DNA of 64,000 bases from Anarhynchus alexandrinus (GCA_008711295.1 VUYV01000610.1:62001-126000); one strand, 5' to 3'. Numbered from the stretch's first letter, positions 25,901 through 40,298 are shown. Made by a program: numbers and translations. The notes: generated from the sequence alone by a model not told the origin.

Positions 25901-27542
25901 TGATGTGTAACCAACCATACTTTTACTGAGTGAATAACAAAAAGTGGCATCAGTATTTTACTGAACAAAGACTCCACTTTCATTAACTCTCATTACAATT
26001 TGATTTATTGATGAGTACATGGGAGTGCTTTCCAAGGACAATACAGAAAGGATTGCAGGAGACACAACAACACTAGTGTTTAACAGGCCACAAAACACCA
26101 TACAACAGCAATGCTCCAGTGACAATATTCTTTAACTATGATGCAACACCACGGTGAGCAATGGCTTATGAGACTGAACCATGTAGCTTTTTTTGGTTTT
26201 TAGGTGTTCTTTTTTGGGGGTCACAGGATGAGTGTCACATAGCGATTTATTCTAACTTTTTAATTTCCAACATACTATGAAACTGTTGTATATTGTAGCA
26301 CATCTGCAGCCATTTAGGACTTTATAGCCGCAGTTACTTTTCCATACCTTAGATGTCTCCTGTTTCACTGCAACAGTGGGGATACAACCCAGATCACCTT
26401 GCTTACAGTGACTATTAATATTATGGAGACTATTGGAGTTGTGTGTGTGATGCCAGCTGCACACGTGTGCCCTAGCTATTTACTTCCAGTACTGTATCGT
26501 GAGGGCTGTGCTTTGGGTGTAGCTCCAAAGTCACTTTGCTGATCACACAAAACATATTGGAGCAAAAAGCCACTGACAATTTAAAAATTTGCATTAAAGC
26601 ATGTGACAAATTAAACATCTTCTACATTGGTTTGTCAAGATTTCCTTCTAACACACAACCACATAACTGCACATGTAAAAGATAAATTAATTTCATTAAA
26701 GAAAATATGTAACATTATTTATAACATTCTGATTGAGTTATTAGAGACTGTAATGGGTGTCGTCTTCTAAAGAGATCTGTTGACCAATTAGGGGGAACTT
26801 TTTTGATAATAGCCTTTTGCATTCACTCTCTTTACTTCTCCTTTATAAGCCATTAATGGGTATATCAGAGAAAAAAGTAGCCCCATAAGAATCAACTCTG
26901 GAAAAGATAATCTGAGATCATCTAAGTTCATGTGCCATTAGTGTGGAATTGTTCTCTATAGCATAGTTTAAGAAGCTTTATTCAGTCTACTGTTAGGTAA
27001 GTCAAGCACAGAATTATTTTTCTGTTTCTCCATAGGCCTCATCACTAACTAGCTGGATAGTTTAAAAAGAAATAAAAAGTTTTTTTTCATTTTCATTCTA
27101 TTGCTTTTTGATTTTTCTATAACCTATTGCCTAGGATGGCCTGTAGCTTCTTTCTTTTATGTGTGTTTATTTAAATGACTTTTCAATTATATTGTTGCAG
27201 ACTGGGAACAGAAAGCTAGAAATTAGGGTGTTATTTTAAATTAAAAAAAAATTAACTAGAAGATATCTTTTTGTTTCCCTGTTGATATTAGAAAATTCAA
27301 GCAAAATTCTTTTTACTTCTATAGTTATATACACACACATATCTCTTCAGTTTGCTGTAATGGTAAGAATCATGGAGTTTAGGCCCTATTTCTATTTGAA
27401 AATATAAAGCAATTACAAATAATAAATTGCATATTGTCCAGGTTTGAGTGACACAGAACTAATTTATATTCTAGTACTTGGGAAGACTGCAATTTTAGAA
27501 GACTCTAGTGTCTGAATTTGTGAAAATATTTACTTTATAGCC
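22991..27542. other. unique non-coding DNA
   Basis: Frames up to about 101 codons occur on both strands and are not recognised. No mobile-element termini are seen. Sequence near 24.0-24.4 kb is a little richer in G and C than its surroundings. There is no gene call. Confidence 0.5.
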
Positions 27543-27625
27543 AGTTATGGTGTGTGGGTTTCAAGGTCTCAGTGTTTTCGAGCCTAGCCAGGTGCAGGGA
27601 TGAGGAGGAGCGAGACCCGGGCACT

Positions 27626-27765
27626 TAGAATCATGGAATAGAATCATAGAATGGTTTAGGTTGGAAAGGACCTTGAAGATCATCGAGTTCCAACCCCCCT
27701 GCCATAGGCAGGGACACCTCCCACTAGACCAGGTTGCCCAAGGCCACGTCCAGCCTGGCCTTGAA
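27626..27765 (-). mobile_element. CR1 LINE 3' end, running into the assembly gap
   Basis: In plus-strand view the piece starts with two copies of the octamer tail (AATCATGG, AATCATAG) and TGGTTTAGGTTGGAAAGGACC. It continues with GAAGATCATCGAGTTCCAACC and CCATAGGCAGGGACACC. It ends at the N block with CCAGCCTGGCCTTGAA. This is the 3' UTR and last codons of CR1 in reverse orientation. Its 5' extent is unknown because the assembly gap begins inside it. Its clean sequence suggests a fairly young copy inserted into the older LTR. Confidence 0.93.
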
Positions 27766-27825
27766 NNNNNNNNNNNNNNNNNNNNNNNNNNNNNNNNNNN
27801 NNNNNNNNNNNNNNNNNNNNNNNNN
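27766..27825. other. assembly gap (60 N)
   Basis: A run of 60 N lies between a CR1 fragment and the right half of a putative LTR. The true length of the missing sequence is unknown. The 72-codon frame drawn across it (27661-27879) is not real. Confidence 1.
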
Positions 27826-28049
27826 AGTATAATCTTTGCATATTCTGTATTGGTGTCGGGATCAGTATTGGTTTATTAGTGCTATTAATGTTAATTATCT
27901 AATCTCATTCTATTTAATCTGTTTATACTTCAGCTTCCGGGATTCCTTGGTTTTTCCCAATTCCCTTTCCCGGACAGGGCGGGTTCATCGGGTGATAGAA
28001 TGATTGTCTAAACAACAATCAAATGTTATGGGTTTCTCAAACCATAACA

Positions 28050-31000
28050 CATATTCATAAAATTCCTTGTGTTTGTTCTTCCATCCAATTTCTGAGAAAT
28101 ATTCAATGACTGACGTGAACATTGTATGACAATGGACAGTCACAGAGATTCTTTCTGGCCTTAGAACCACAGGGTTCTCACAGAAGACAGAGATGTGAAT
28201 TCAGACTCTAATATACCTCCAGCTTGTGAGAATCATTTTATAGTCAATGGGAAAAGGGTAAGAAGAGCAAGTAAAATCTTTAGGTTAAGCTCCTGTTCTG
28301 TACTGCCCTTTCCAGATTCCCCCCAAGAGACTAGCATAGGATAAGCACATATGTCCCAATAATTATGCTAATTATAACAATCATAGAAGTCTCTGGTCCA
28401 ATCTTACTTACTCCTTGTTTAAATCTATTACAATTACTATTACTATTCCATTTCTATTTCCTACATTTTTGTCTTTTTTTTTCCTCTCTATCTCCATCTG
28501 TGAGAACCAATGAACTCATAGCGCAAAGTAATAAGAAAAGTCCCTTCTAACCATAGCTGAATTTCCTTTTCACATTGATTCATTCCTTTCTTGATAGTAA
28601 CATGGAAGAACTACAGTTAAACACATCTCAACTGCTTGTGTAAGTGTGCCTGAGTTACTTCCTAGGCATCAAAAAACACTACCCAGGCTTTAGTTCATCA
28701 TAGAGAAACCATGCACAAGCTGCTATCTCTTGCATATCACCTGACATTCTTTATTAGTTTTTCTGGTAATATATTGTTAGTTATCATATCTTGAAAATTG
28801 AAATGCTACAACATGTTTTCCACTAGAAAGACAGAATCTAACAGAGGTGCTTTCAATTATATTCTCAAATCAGAGATCTCTGGACAAGTTTAATACTAAA
28901 ATTGAATGTAGTCAGGTAGCCAGAGAACGGCAGAAAACACTAAAGTGTTGAAACAAAGTAGAACAAAAAGGAAACAAAAAGGATGACTATGCAAAATAGT
29001 AGATACGAGAAAAAAAATGGATAGGAAAGTAAACGACATGAAAGGCAGAAAGCAAATAAGATAATGGGGAAGTACAAAGAAATAAAATATTTAATTTTGA
29101 TTTGTTGTTCAGACAGCGTTCTTGTAATAAGCATGGTTCACCAGTTTTCACCCAATGAACGAGGGGATGTAGACCAGCATAAAGCTGGAAGTAGCTTCTC
29201 ATGGATCTGATTTGGTGACATCAATGAAAATTTCAAGATATTTGTCAAGACATAATCAGGGCTTCAAAATCATAAAAAAGGCTAAGGAGAGACTGAACTG
29301 CTGAAAATATAGAAAGCAAGAAAAATTTGTCAGGACCAAATTTTCTGGTGATACAAACAAAGAAGCTTCTCAGGCCATATTTATTAACAGAGAATCTCTC
29401 TGCAACATTTACTATATTGCAATATTTGATTAGTAAAGTGTTCAAGATGAAAAGATATTGGGGAAATTCAATAATTGAATAGAAATTATATTCCAGGAAT
29501 TTAGGGCAAGGACAGTCCCTCTTCTTCTCTGATAGAAATTACTGTTCTTCACTGACCTTTATTTATGAAATATCTAATTTGAGGCTGTTCCTTCATCCCC
29601 AGCTTCAGCTTTCTATTTAAGCTCTGGTTAATGTCTTTGTGGCCTTTATTCTGGGTTTGCACCATGTGGCCACCTCGGACTTTTCTAAAATACTGCTCAG
29701 TGTTATGTACAATGCCTGTTTGATGAACTCAGCTGCAGTAAATACATTACCACTTCTTCATGAATCACATGTGTGTCCTATTTGCCTCTCGTTAATGGAC
29801 GTCATCCATAAGCACTTTGGTCACTGGATCTTGGTGTTTTGGCCTAGGATCTGGTGAGGAGAAAGATACCCTCTTCCGTAGGAAAGAGATAGTTGAAATG
29901 ACTGTCAAGGTTTCCTGAAAAAACAAACAAGGAAGATGTTCATCCTGGGTATTCATCCAATCCCCAATATTGCATCTTTTTATGAAACCTAAATTCAAAT
30001 ATTTCATCTACATTTTCTCCCAAACTTTTTTATCTAGAATCCTTCCTCTTCCCTATTAGCAAATAAGACAACTTGAAAATCACTTTAATTTACCCATTTT
30101 AAATAACTTGACAGTGTTGGTGGACATATTTACCTAGGAATCTTCATTTCTGCTGTATTTTTTTTTGAAAAGATACAGCAAAGCCGATGCTTGCTCATCC
30201 TTACGTGAAAAAGCTCATGACTATATGGCATGCTACAAGTGCATAGTTATCCATGATACAGGTTCCATACATACAAGTGGATAATCTCATTTCCTGTAAA
30301 TGTGGTAGCTCCTGAACTAATAGCAATGTTACTGCTTAAACATGTTACTCATTTCAGCTAATTAGTCCTGCAGTGAACGAGGAGGGAATTGCAACACCTA
30401 GGAGTGTGAATGGGAGAAAGAGAACTTCTATAGCAACTCCAGCTTGCTTGTGTGTATCTGCCTGTATTTATACTAGCTATATACCAAGCTAACCTGCCTA
30501 TAATGCTTCCAGGACATAAACTTACAGCTCCATATTGCTTGAACAGGCCATAAATACATGCTAAATCTGAGAGGACGGAGGATAGCTGTACAATCCTGTT
30601 TAACGAGCACATTTTTTTTGGGGGGGCTTGGTTTAAAAATAATCTCCAGGCTTTTTCTTCGCTTTGTGGTTTGCAACAAAACGCTGTGTTATTCTTGGCA
30701 ATCCTTCCTGTTACATTGCATAAGTGATTATTTTATGCTACTGCTTTCTGCTTGTGCCAGCAACTTGCCAAGCAACGTTTGGTCAGAGAGTAGGTTGAGT
30801 TTCGCACCAAAACACCAGCAAAGTCAAGGGGATTTTTCTGGGAAGATTGACAGTACAGCAGAGCTCACTCTGAAAGTGAAAAAGCACTCATGGGTAAAAT
30901 AAAACATTACTGAAGTTTCAGGTTAACAGTTAATGATCACACAGTTCTTTGCAGGCAATTACTGCGGTCTTTTTAAAGCCCCTTTCGTGGCTGTTGAAGG

Positions 31001-34000
31001 GGCCCTGGAGGTTTCCTGTACTACTGATGCCATTTTACCCAGAAATCAGTTTGCTTACATCTCAAAATGCAAAGTTTAACATTCTCCTTTGGTATTGTGT
31101 CATGCAATATCTTCCCTCACAGTCATTCAGCTGAATGTGACTTTTATTTTTACAATAAAGGGAAGCAACATCTGAGAACACCGATACGGTCTCAAAGCAC
31201 TCTGAAACCGAACAAGTTTAAAATGTATGTGTATCTACCACTAGTAGCTGTGATTAAAAAAAAACACAAACAAACATATTTATTTTCATTATTTTAGGGG
31301 TGTTTGTGCTTCTCCATAGGTTCATAGTTAGCAGAGAATTCTTTAGGAAATGACACTAAGAAAACAGGTGACAGAGACCACTCCTGTCCTAAAGACTTTT
31401 TAATAGAAATGCATGCAATGGAGAAAGATTGTTTCTGCACATGAATTGAGACCCAGAAAGAGCAAATAACTTCTCTAAGGTGACAAGAAGTCTTTAGCAA
31501 TGTTCATTGTGCATCATATCCTTTCACATAAGCCACGCAAATGGGAGAAATATAACTGATTGTAATTCTCTCTCCTCCGGGTGTATGCTATTATCCTGGT
31601 GCACCACCAAACGGTCTGTACTGCTTCCAGGACTCAAATGTACATCTCCATGTTACATAAAAAGAATTAGGTTATTTCATTCTAATTGTTGTGGTTTGGG
31701 AAAATCTGTCTATTCAGCTGAGGACAAGGAAGCAACTCAACTCACAGACAATGGCAGTGTACCCATCTGCACCAGCCACACTAAGCTCCTTTGGTTGGCA
31801 GTGGTAAAACCCAGGATTTACTACGGCAAAATTTAATTCCTTCTAAAATGGGTATCTGAAAACAGTCAAACTATCTAAAAGTACCCAGCTTGCTGAAAAT
31901 ACTGTCAAGTATCCAATGGTGAAGACTGGATGTATTCTTCTCTATATTTTGTCCAATGGATCACACTTCAGCTGTCCCATAAATGGCTTTCATCTTAAAA
32001 TATGATCAGTTACAAAGCATGGGTTTTGTACTCACAAAAAGTGAGAAAAACAGAGAAGAAAAATGTTGGAGCAGTGAATTTCTGATGATCAGCTTTGGAT
32101 TACAGCTACACCAATGACAATTTACCTCCTAGAAAATAATTTTGCTTAAGTAAGAGATATTTAATTGCAAATTGAATTACAACTTTTAAACAAAATTTAA
32201 AAATTGATATTCAGTGGATTTGAAAATACGCATACCATCATACACGACCGAATGCTAACAAAACCTGTTTCATTAAATAGTGCTGTATTAATATGCATAT
32301 ACATGCACAAACATATATAATCCACAAAATGCCACCTGATATGAAAATCAGTGTACTTAGGTTTTTCTGCAATCACTTTTTGAAACAGCATTAACATTAA
32401 CATATGCTACATTTATTTGTTTGCATCAATAAAATAGAGAATTATTTAACTGTCATCATACTCCTTATGATGTTTATTACAGGAATTTACAGCTATTAAA
32501 ACTTTGCTTCTAAAAAGAATCAGATTCTATAGGTCCAAATATTGCATTTATAATGCATTATATTTTTTCTTCTCATCATTTTTATTCTTCTATAGATCCT
32601 TTGCTATTCCATTAGCGTCCTGAAAAACAGAGCAACTTTATTTGATTCAAAGCAAGCAAGTGGAAGATTTGATTATGACTGTATTGAAGAAAAAATATGA
32701 CTGACACATTATAGTATTCAACATTAATGTCTTAAAAGATACAGAAACATTATTTGCATTTCTGTGACTTTGCTGTTTCATTTTATATGATCCATTAGCT
32801 TTTCGTTTCTTGCTTCGGGGTGGATCTCATGAAGAGAATACAGACAGATGACCCATCCATCCATGCATTTTGAATCATTGCTTTGAGTGAGAAAATAATG
32901 ACAGCTTCATAAACATAAGTTTTTACTGTTCAACCATTCCATACTACAAAAACCTTTGTTGTGACCTACTGAGCTACACGGAATTCTTATTGCTCTTGGA
33001 GAGATCGAGGAATAAATGAATGTAGGTACAGTTCTTTGGAGCATGGTACTAAAACAGTACAAGAAGTTTGGTATTAACCTGAAATTATTCAGTAGTTAAT
33101 ACAAGGATTTAGGAATAATTAGAAAAAGAATTCATTCAGTCTGGCCTTTTGCATAAATTAACAAAGTGAAATCAGTGAGAAAAAGAACACCGTCTAATTT
33201 TAAAATTGTGCTTGGGTTCATGCACACAAAAGTTTTCCCTCTTCACCATGTTCACCACCAGTCCCAGTGAAAGAAGCAGTGGGCAGATGACAGGTGGGAA
33301 ACTGAGCACCCGGAGACATGCAGGCTGGACAAATGAAGAGCAGACTATGCCTCCAGGAGCCGTGAAGATCATTCCAAAGACAGTGTAGCTGTATTGTTTC
33401 TGTACTTATCTTTGCATGCTTCCCAACAGCTGATGTCACCCCGGGTAATGCATCACTACCACTACCTTCTCTTTAACTCCTTTGACATTATTCATGTGTT
33501 GAAAGAAGGTAGAAATGCATGTGCTCCAGTAAACCAAAAGCTTGCAAATATATTCACAGAGGAAAAAGTAAGTTCTTGCACCAGGAAGACCTAAGCCTGT
33601 CAAAAGGCTCTCAAGACATAGCTGGTAGTCTGTCATCAACAAGCATGATACCTTTGCTGCCACACTCATTCCTGACTGGTCAGGAGACCTAGTCCAGCTT
33701 GTCTCCTGTACTGGAGTCTTTTCCTTCACACTACATTTTATTTCTGCGTCTCATAATATTTTCTTTCTCCTTGCTCCACTCACTTCATCACCGTGCCTTT
33801 ATCTCTTGTTTTGTCTTTCCGTGTAATTTATTGCTCCATAACAAAATCTGCCTTATCCTCATCAGCCAAAATAAAGTCACGGAACATGTCACTCCTTTCA
33901 CTTTACTTGCATCTTGCACCTCTTTCCTTGTGTCTGTTTTATTTTTGAAGGTGTGAATTTTTAAGGTTTTCTACCTTATACTTTCCCAGATAAAAGCAGA

Positions 34001-37000
34001 ATAGGGCTTTTATTGTCCGTAGTTTCTGAATTCGTTGCAGGAAAGAGAAGCACAGCATCCAATTTATCCTGATCCATGAGGTATTGTTAATTATTTCTCT
34101 GTATCGGAATAAGTGCTTTTCAGCTGCAAAAAGGTTCTTGAATCCTGAGGTGTTATTAAATCCAACATGTTTTGGTTTTGGTTTTGTTTATTTTTTAATT
34201 TAAAAAAAAAAAGCAAAGCATACTATTTTTTATTCATTCCTCTTTTTTTTTCTTGTTTTTAATATCTGCCACCTAATTAAGTCTCAGAAAAATGTGTGAG
34301 TGACTAACATAATAAAATGCACAGAGTAGTGAATATGGCTTGACCCCAAGTCCAGTGTAGAATAAGTTCCATTAATACTGGTATGTGACAGACTGTATCT
34401 GTAGCGCAGCATCTGAGAAAGAAGTTAGCAAATGCTTCAGAGCTTGGAAATTACTTAAAAGTGCATTTGTTTGTCTAATTCTTATGAATAAAAAACAGAA
34501 TATACTTACAGAGTATCAAAACCAATTTTAAGCTATTTACTAACAAAACAAGAGAAGACATTTGCAATAAAGGCTATCCACATAAATAATCTGGTTTTGC
34601 TTACTACAGCACTGAATTCTTTTCATTGCCAGGGGAAGACCACTCCACAAGCATATGTTAATGTATTTTCTACAGTTCAATTTTCAAGGTGTTAAGTCCT
34701 GTTGTATTAGTTTTCGGCTGCAAATCTGGTTTGCAACAAAAGCCTAATGGAATCCAATATCAAGAAACCTTCCCCTTTAAAGAAATTTTAAGTACATCTC
34801 TGGTTTTTCCAAATATAATAATATGAATAAATAATAAAGTGTGACTGTGCTAGTATGAGTCTATTTTAATAATTTCAAACCCTTTCATCATCTGATCGTC
34901 TCTTATACAGCATACTGTGACCCACACAGAACCTGCACACTTTCTGCTTATTTTTTGTTCGTGTACTATAATGAATCCCAGATTTCTTTGTGATATGCTG
35001 ACTGCTTCTCTGTTCTAAAGGCTTACCATTATATCTTGGAAGAAGAGAGAGAGAGACAAGGGAGACAAAGAGAGAAAATTTATACATACAAAAAGACCAA
35101 AAGATGGAATTAGGAAGCTCTTGGTGGATATCCTGTGCTTGAGATATACCCTCTAAAGAAGTTCCTGTGAGGTTATGGGAAAGGTTGGACCAAAAAGAAA
35201 AAGGATAAATTTAAATTCATTTCATCAGAGTTTCAAGTTGAGTCATACCAGATGGTTGATGAATGCGAACTTGTAGAAGACCTGATGAATGTGAGCTATA
35301 AGATCTTATAGAGGTAAATTGTCTCAAAGTCAAAACCAGGCATATATCTCCAAACATACTTCCTTTAATTGTAATGAGATGTCAGCTCCGCAATATCTTT
35401 GAAAACTTAAAAGTCCTTAAAATATTCCCAGTTGTTTACTTACAGTCTTCTTGGCTTTTTTCAAAAAATCAAATACTTGTGCTAGTCTCAGAGACTCTTT
35501 TCTTTATTTAGTGTCTAATTTGTGATTCTTGAAATCAACAGAAAGTCTTAAAAAAGTACATATTCTCAATGGACTCCAAATGTTCACTTGTATTCATTCT
35601 TACTATTCTTGATAATATTAGCACCATAACTTCTATTGCTATGATCACCTCTTTCCACCAGTTTCCTAAGAAGAGGAATGGGAATGTTTCTGTGAAAAAA
35701 ATCTAACATAGATCCAATCCCAGCTTATACAGTTTTGCCATGCTGTCTGTCATTAGGTCCCAAAAGATCAAAAAGAATTTGTCTTTTGCTGATATTTTTA
35801 ATTACCCAGATGTTTCCCAGCTTTTGAAGAAATTACTGACACATTTCTGCTAGTCTCAAGAAAAATGATCAAATGAACACTTTCAACAAAATGAAAAGTC
35901 CATGATGAAATGCACTTTCTCCTTATTTTTTTTATATTTACTGTATACATCATCTAGCACACACTTTCTAAGAAATTGAAAGAATGGTTGAAAAATTCTT
36001 TTTTTACAGGAACATTTTTTAACACTTTCTTTTTACTTATTTTCCACTTGAGGTCCATATCTTAGGGAGAAATGCTTCTGAATTGGTGATGCTCGACTTT
36101 GTTATCTGTCAACATACCAATACTTGAATCTGAGTCTTAGTCTTTGGATCTGGCTATCTTACTTTAAGAATCCTTTGTTATCCAATGCCTTTGCTTTAAT
36201 ATATCTTGTGACTATTATTCTCCTGTGCCACTCTAAATAAATCCTCAGGAGATTCATATCACCTGACTTGAAATGTCTACAAATGTAGATATCTACACAG
36301 GAGGCAGGCATCTAAATTCCCTTCATATTCATACATCTTCATTAGGACGAAGGGTCCTAGAAATGTCCATTTCTTTCCACTGGCTATAAATGTAGTGACT
36401 ACAGCTAGCTTAAATGAAGATGTACTTGTTGTAGATATCTCAAGTTTAGCATTATAAATGTAATCTTTTTCATTGTTCTTTAATAATTCACTTTAAATTA
36501 GTTATTTTCTTTTTATTACATAAGAAGAACTGAAAAACAACCAACCACCTCTTCCCCACAGACATGTTTTTCCAAACATTTTTTTACCTAACTTCTTCTA
36601 CCTATGTATCTTCTGGTTACATCCATGTAACAAGTGACTCAGCAGAAACGTACTGCTCATTTGGGTTTGGAACTTGATCCAAGATCCAGTATATTCGGTT
36701 TTATCTTGCATATATTTTGCTGTAATTACATTTATAACTGTTATAACTATACACCTATGTTTCTCAGCATCATTGATTGCACTCAGCCCTTCCCCTCCAG
36801 CATTACAATAAACTTAGGAAGTCATATTGTCTGCAGTATCTTATAGACTGTCAACTCCCTCGTTGTCCTCCTGTCAGGTTCTTGCTTTAAGCTTCAAAAA
36901 TATTCAGAGAATAACTCAAAGAATTAACAACTACCTCATTCCAACCATAAAACTTCAAGTCATCTGTATAAAACCATTGTGAAATTGGCCCCTATCCCCT

Positions 37001-39415
37001 TCTCGAATCATTAAATAGCCTTTTCTTTCATGATGTGCAGCTGAAACAGGAATATAACAAATTGCAAAAGTGACAAGCAGTCACTTTCGTGTATCTCACA
37101 TTGTGCTTTATCTTGTTTCATATTTTTCCATTATTTTTCTGGTGCAACACATGCTTTCCCTCATTAATATGTCTACATTTCTCCAACAGAAGATGCACTT
37201 TCATCATTTCAGACAGTCAGGGTCCATTCATGTTATATGCTGTAAAACATTTTTGCTTCGTCTACCCACTGTGTAAGTTTCTTTTAAATCTCATGCTCTT
37301 TAACAACTTTGATTTCCATCAGCTGATTCTTCACCCCAAAAACATTCCTTCAGCATCCTTTTATCCTCCCCAGGAAACATATAATTAGTTTCAACGCTTG
37401 TCCAGTTTTTTACCAATGTTTCCAGCCATGACTCCAGGTCATAGTCAAAGCAAGTTACATGTCTTAGATATTTAACATCAGCTTTTTTCTCTTTCAGTCT
37501 CAATTTAATAAACAAGCTCTTTTATTCCACAATCCAGTTAGTAGCATCTTTCCCCAATGTTTCTTGCAAATCTATTCTGGCTTGTGAATGTGTGTGGCAA
37601 GGACTCAAGCTAATACTTGTGATTTCCATCCATTCCAGGTCCTTTCTAACTTACAGTTGTACACAATCCCCTTTGCACATTCTTGTATGGAATCTGCACT
37701 TCTTATTCATTAATCATTATTAGAATTATTCCCAAGGGGCTTCAATTAGATTGATTCTCCTTTTTTCGTGGCACTTTATGTACCATAAAGAATACTAGCC
37801 CCATAAAGCCTAAAATATAAAAGTTGGTTTTAAAGGCCATCAAAGGCAAGAGTTGTAAGTCTTGCCAGACTGAGACACATAAGATTATAAATCCATTGAA
37901 ATCACTGAAAAGAATCCTGCAAGCCTGGCCACATTTAAGATATATAAAGTTTCCTGAAAACCTGAGGTGAGATTTCTAGTTTGGAAATGTCTTTTTATAC
38001 TCTTAGTTTCAAAAGTGGAAAATTATATTGTCTTCTAGTACATAGCACACATGGAAGTAGAGAAGTGGTTTATGATGTTCTGCAGGCCTCCTGCATAAAT
38101 ATGGCTATATTGACATTTTAGTTCCTGACTGACATTTTATTTACAGACAGAATTATTGAAAACTTTGCAGCAAAAGAGTGTTTTAAAAGATGTAAATCAA
38201 GTGGTGCCACTAATGTGTAGCACAAAATAATATTACTGTTTCTGCATCTAGAGATGTTGACAGATGCATTTTTATTCCACAACTAGTCCAGAATCATCCA
38301 GTAACTTATGATTTAGGAGCTCACAGTGGGCCTGCAGGCACAGTGCTGATACCCTGTTACGCCACATTATGGCTATAGGATAAATTTTATTTTTCTCTTA
38401 CCTCTCACTTCTAATACTAACTGGGGGAGACATAACAGCATCTTGTTATGGCTTGTGATCCTGACTATTGACCAGCATTGACCAGCTGCCTAGTTTGGCT
38501 TTGACTTTTCTGCTTGCCAGCAAAATCTGAGTTCTTTGGCAAACAAAATCCCTACAGTCAGCACATGGAGCCTCTCAGTGGGGAGCATTTGATCATAAGA
38601 GTCAATAACCACCTGTCAAGGAGGAGGTAAAGCTTCTGGAGTTTGTAGCGGTACTGAATTTTCTAGACATCTCTTTTTGGGGGCTGGTGCAGAGCTTGGT
38701 CCCGGCTGTAGACACATACGTAGTCAGCCTCATCCTAGTAACAGTTTGTCATGGGATTCTTCTGTACTGCAAGGGAGCTTGGTCCTGGCAGGTATAATGC
38801 TGTGTGTGTGGCAGAGCAATCTAGCAAATGAAAAGGGTAGGAATCTTGTGTGTGATGCTTTTAGAGAGATGCATTCTTCATGAAGAAGCTGGAGTGTGTG
38901 ATAAGGGCACAATGACAAGCACTACTTAGACATGTTTTCTGGGATGCGTGCAGGTGATCTCAATGCACCCCTGGAATTGTACTCCAGGTTTTTATATGGT
39001 GCCATAAGGATCTCTGCAACGAGGTCAGAATATTTGTCCTTTGGGACATGCATAAAGCTTATTGCAACAGAATGGTGTTAGGCATGGCCATTGACTCTAA
39101 ATGTAAGTCCTAGAAAGGTGTGAAAACACATGCTAAACGGCCGATAAGAACCAATTACAGAAATACAGATGGCTAACACAGCCGAAGTTGTGTTTGAGTT
39201 CTGTATGTCATAACCTAAAGTATTCTGAAGTCTTCTTTATATTACACTAGAGCAGGTCCTGGTTTAGGACAACAGTTAAGCATACAATTAGCTTCTCTGC
39301 TATCTGCTCAAGAAGCAATGGAGAAAGAAATTACATCTTATTCTAACTTCTGTGAGAACTGTCTCCAAGGTAAAACATAATACAATAGTTACTCTTACTG
39401 AGGTGAACTTTAAGC
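28050..39415. other. 11 kb of unique AT-rich non-coding DNA
   Basis: This is the longest repeat-free stretch of the window. Frames reach at most 114 codons (30558-30902 plus) and resemble nothing known. There is a perfect 14-bp palindrome at 36284-36297. A TGTTGTGGTTTGGG word near 31688 resembles an LTR start, but no matching end follows. Short AT-rich patches such as 32395-32480 could be conserved non-coding DNA, but only alignment would show this. Confidence 0.55.
36284..36297. repeat. 14-bp perfect palindrome TGTAGATATCTACA
   Basis: The sequence equals its own reverse complement. A further TCTACA lies just before it at 36276-36281, so alternative hairpins are possible. Its function is unknown, and chance is likely. 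Confidence 0.8.
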
Positions 39416-39447
39416 CACAAAAGCTTTTAAGCTTTTAAGCTTTTGTG
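39416..39447. repeat. near-perfect 32-bp palindrome of three AAGCTTTT units
   Basis: Three tandem AAGCTTTT octamers, each holding a HindIII-type AAGCTT, form the core. The outer 11 bases, CACAAAAGCTT and AAGCTTTTGTG, are exact reverse complements. The central AAGCTT is itself palindromic. Only the two TT dinucleotides between the AAGCTT cores break the symmetry. It could fold as a cruciform or arise by slippage of a palindromic octamer. Confidence 0.9.
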
Positions 39448-40298
39448 CATAATTTGAAAAATAAGAGGAATTACCTTGAAGTTAAGGGAGCATTCACATG
39501 CTTAAAATCCTTGTTTTATTTAAAACTGAGAGTTCACCCATAGGATCATGGCTAAATAGCTAAGATGAGTTTCCTGTAAGTGGTACACATTCAGTCAGAG
39601 AGATTTCACATCTACAGAGAGATTTAGATAGGCTACACCCCTAAGGACTTTACTAAACTTTAAATCCTTTATATTCAGTAGGTTCCTCTGAGGATAATGT
39701 TGTGGAACTTAACGTACGCCACGGTACAAAAACATTATTTGTCCATGTCATCACGTTAGATGTTGTGATAGCCTTTGGGGGTAGCAACAGAAGTTGCATC
39801 TCTTGCTTATGGCAACTTCAGAACCTGGAAACTGTGCTCTGCAGTGTTTAATGTGTAGCCAACCAGAAGCCTATGACTCTTCCTCATCAAACAGGCAATA
39901 TGACAATAGCTAAATGACTAGGAGGAACAGACTTGTTTTAAGAAATTAAGATGTGAAGCATATTAAAGCTTGACCTATTTGCTTGAAATAAAGAAAGTCT
40001 ACAAAGGTAGCTGGAAATAGAAGTATTATTCTGATTGTGTTATTAGACCTACATTAGCAGGGTAAGAAGGCTACTGAGAAACAGAGAGATGCATTGGCTG
40101 GATACATCTGGACTCCGGGGCTCAAGTGTCATAAAGTGTCTTTGTTAGACATGAGTTTTCACATGTAGCTAGAGGCAGCTGATAGTACTTTCTTGTTGTT
40201 ACAAATGGATTTTCATTGTATTTCTAGATTTTAAGCACAGCCAACAATGATGCTGGAATGACTCATATTTCTTTTTTTTCAGCTTGATTCTGTAAAGA

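Larger units (their letters stand above)
27543..28049 (+). mobile_element. probable solo LTR of an avian endogenous retrovirus, interrupted by CR1 and an assembly gap
   Basis: The right half (27826-28049) reads like the 3' part of an avian ERV LTR. It has a TTGGTTTTTCCCAATTCCC run, a GGACAGGGCGGG block, and a terminus AAACCATAACA (28039-28049) ending in CA. The left end, AGTTATGG (27543-27550), complements that terminus except for the first base, as LTR short terminal inverted repeats do. The LTR-like phrase GAGCGAGACCCGGGCACTT sits at 27609-27627. The middle is replaced by a minus-strand CR1 3' end and 60 N. No target duplication is evident (TAGCC on the left, CATAT on the right), which fits an old or eroded insertion. 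No retroviral genes are present. Confidence 0.5.

Noticed and set aside
27661..27879. 72-codon frame across the N block
   Set aside because: It consists of CR1 antisense plus unknown bases and cannot be a coding region.
31688..31840. LTR start (TGTTGTGGTTTGGG)
   Set aside because: No matching terminal CA end, TATA box or target duplication follows.
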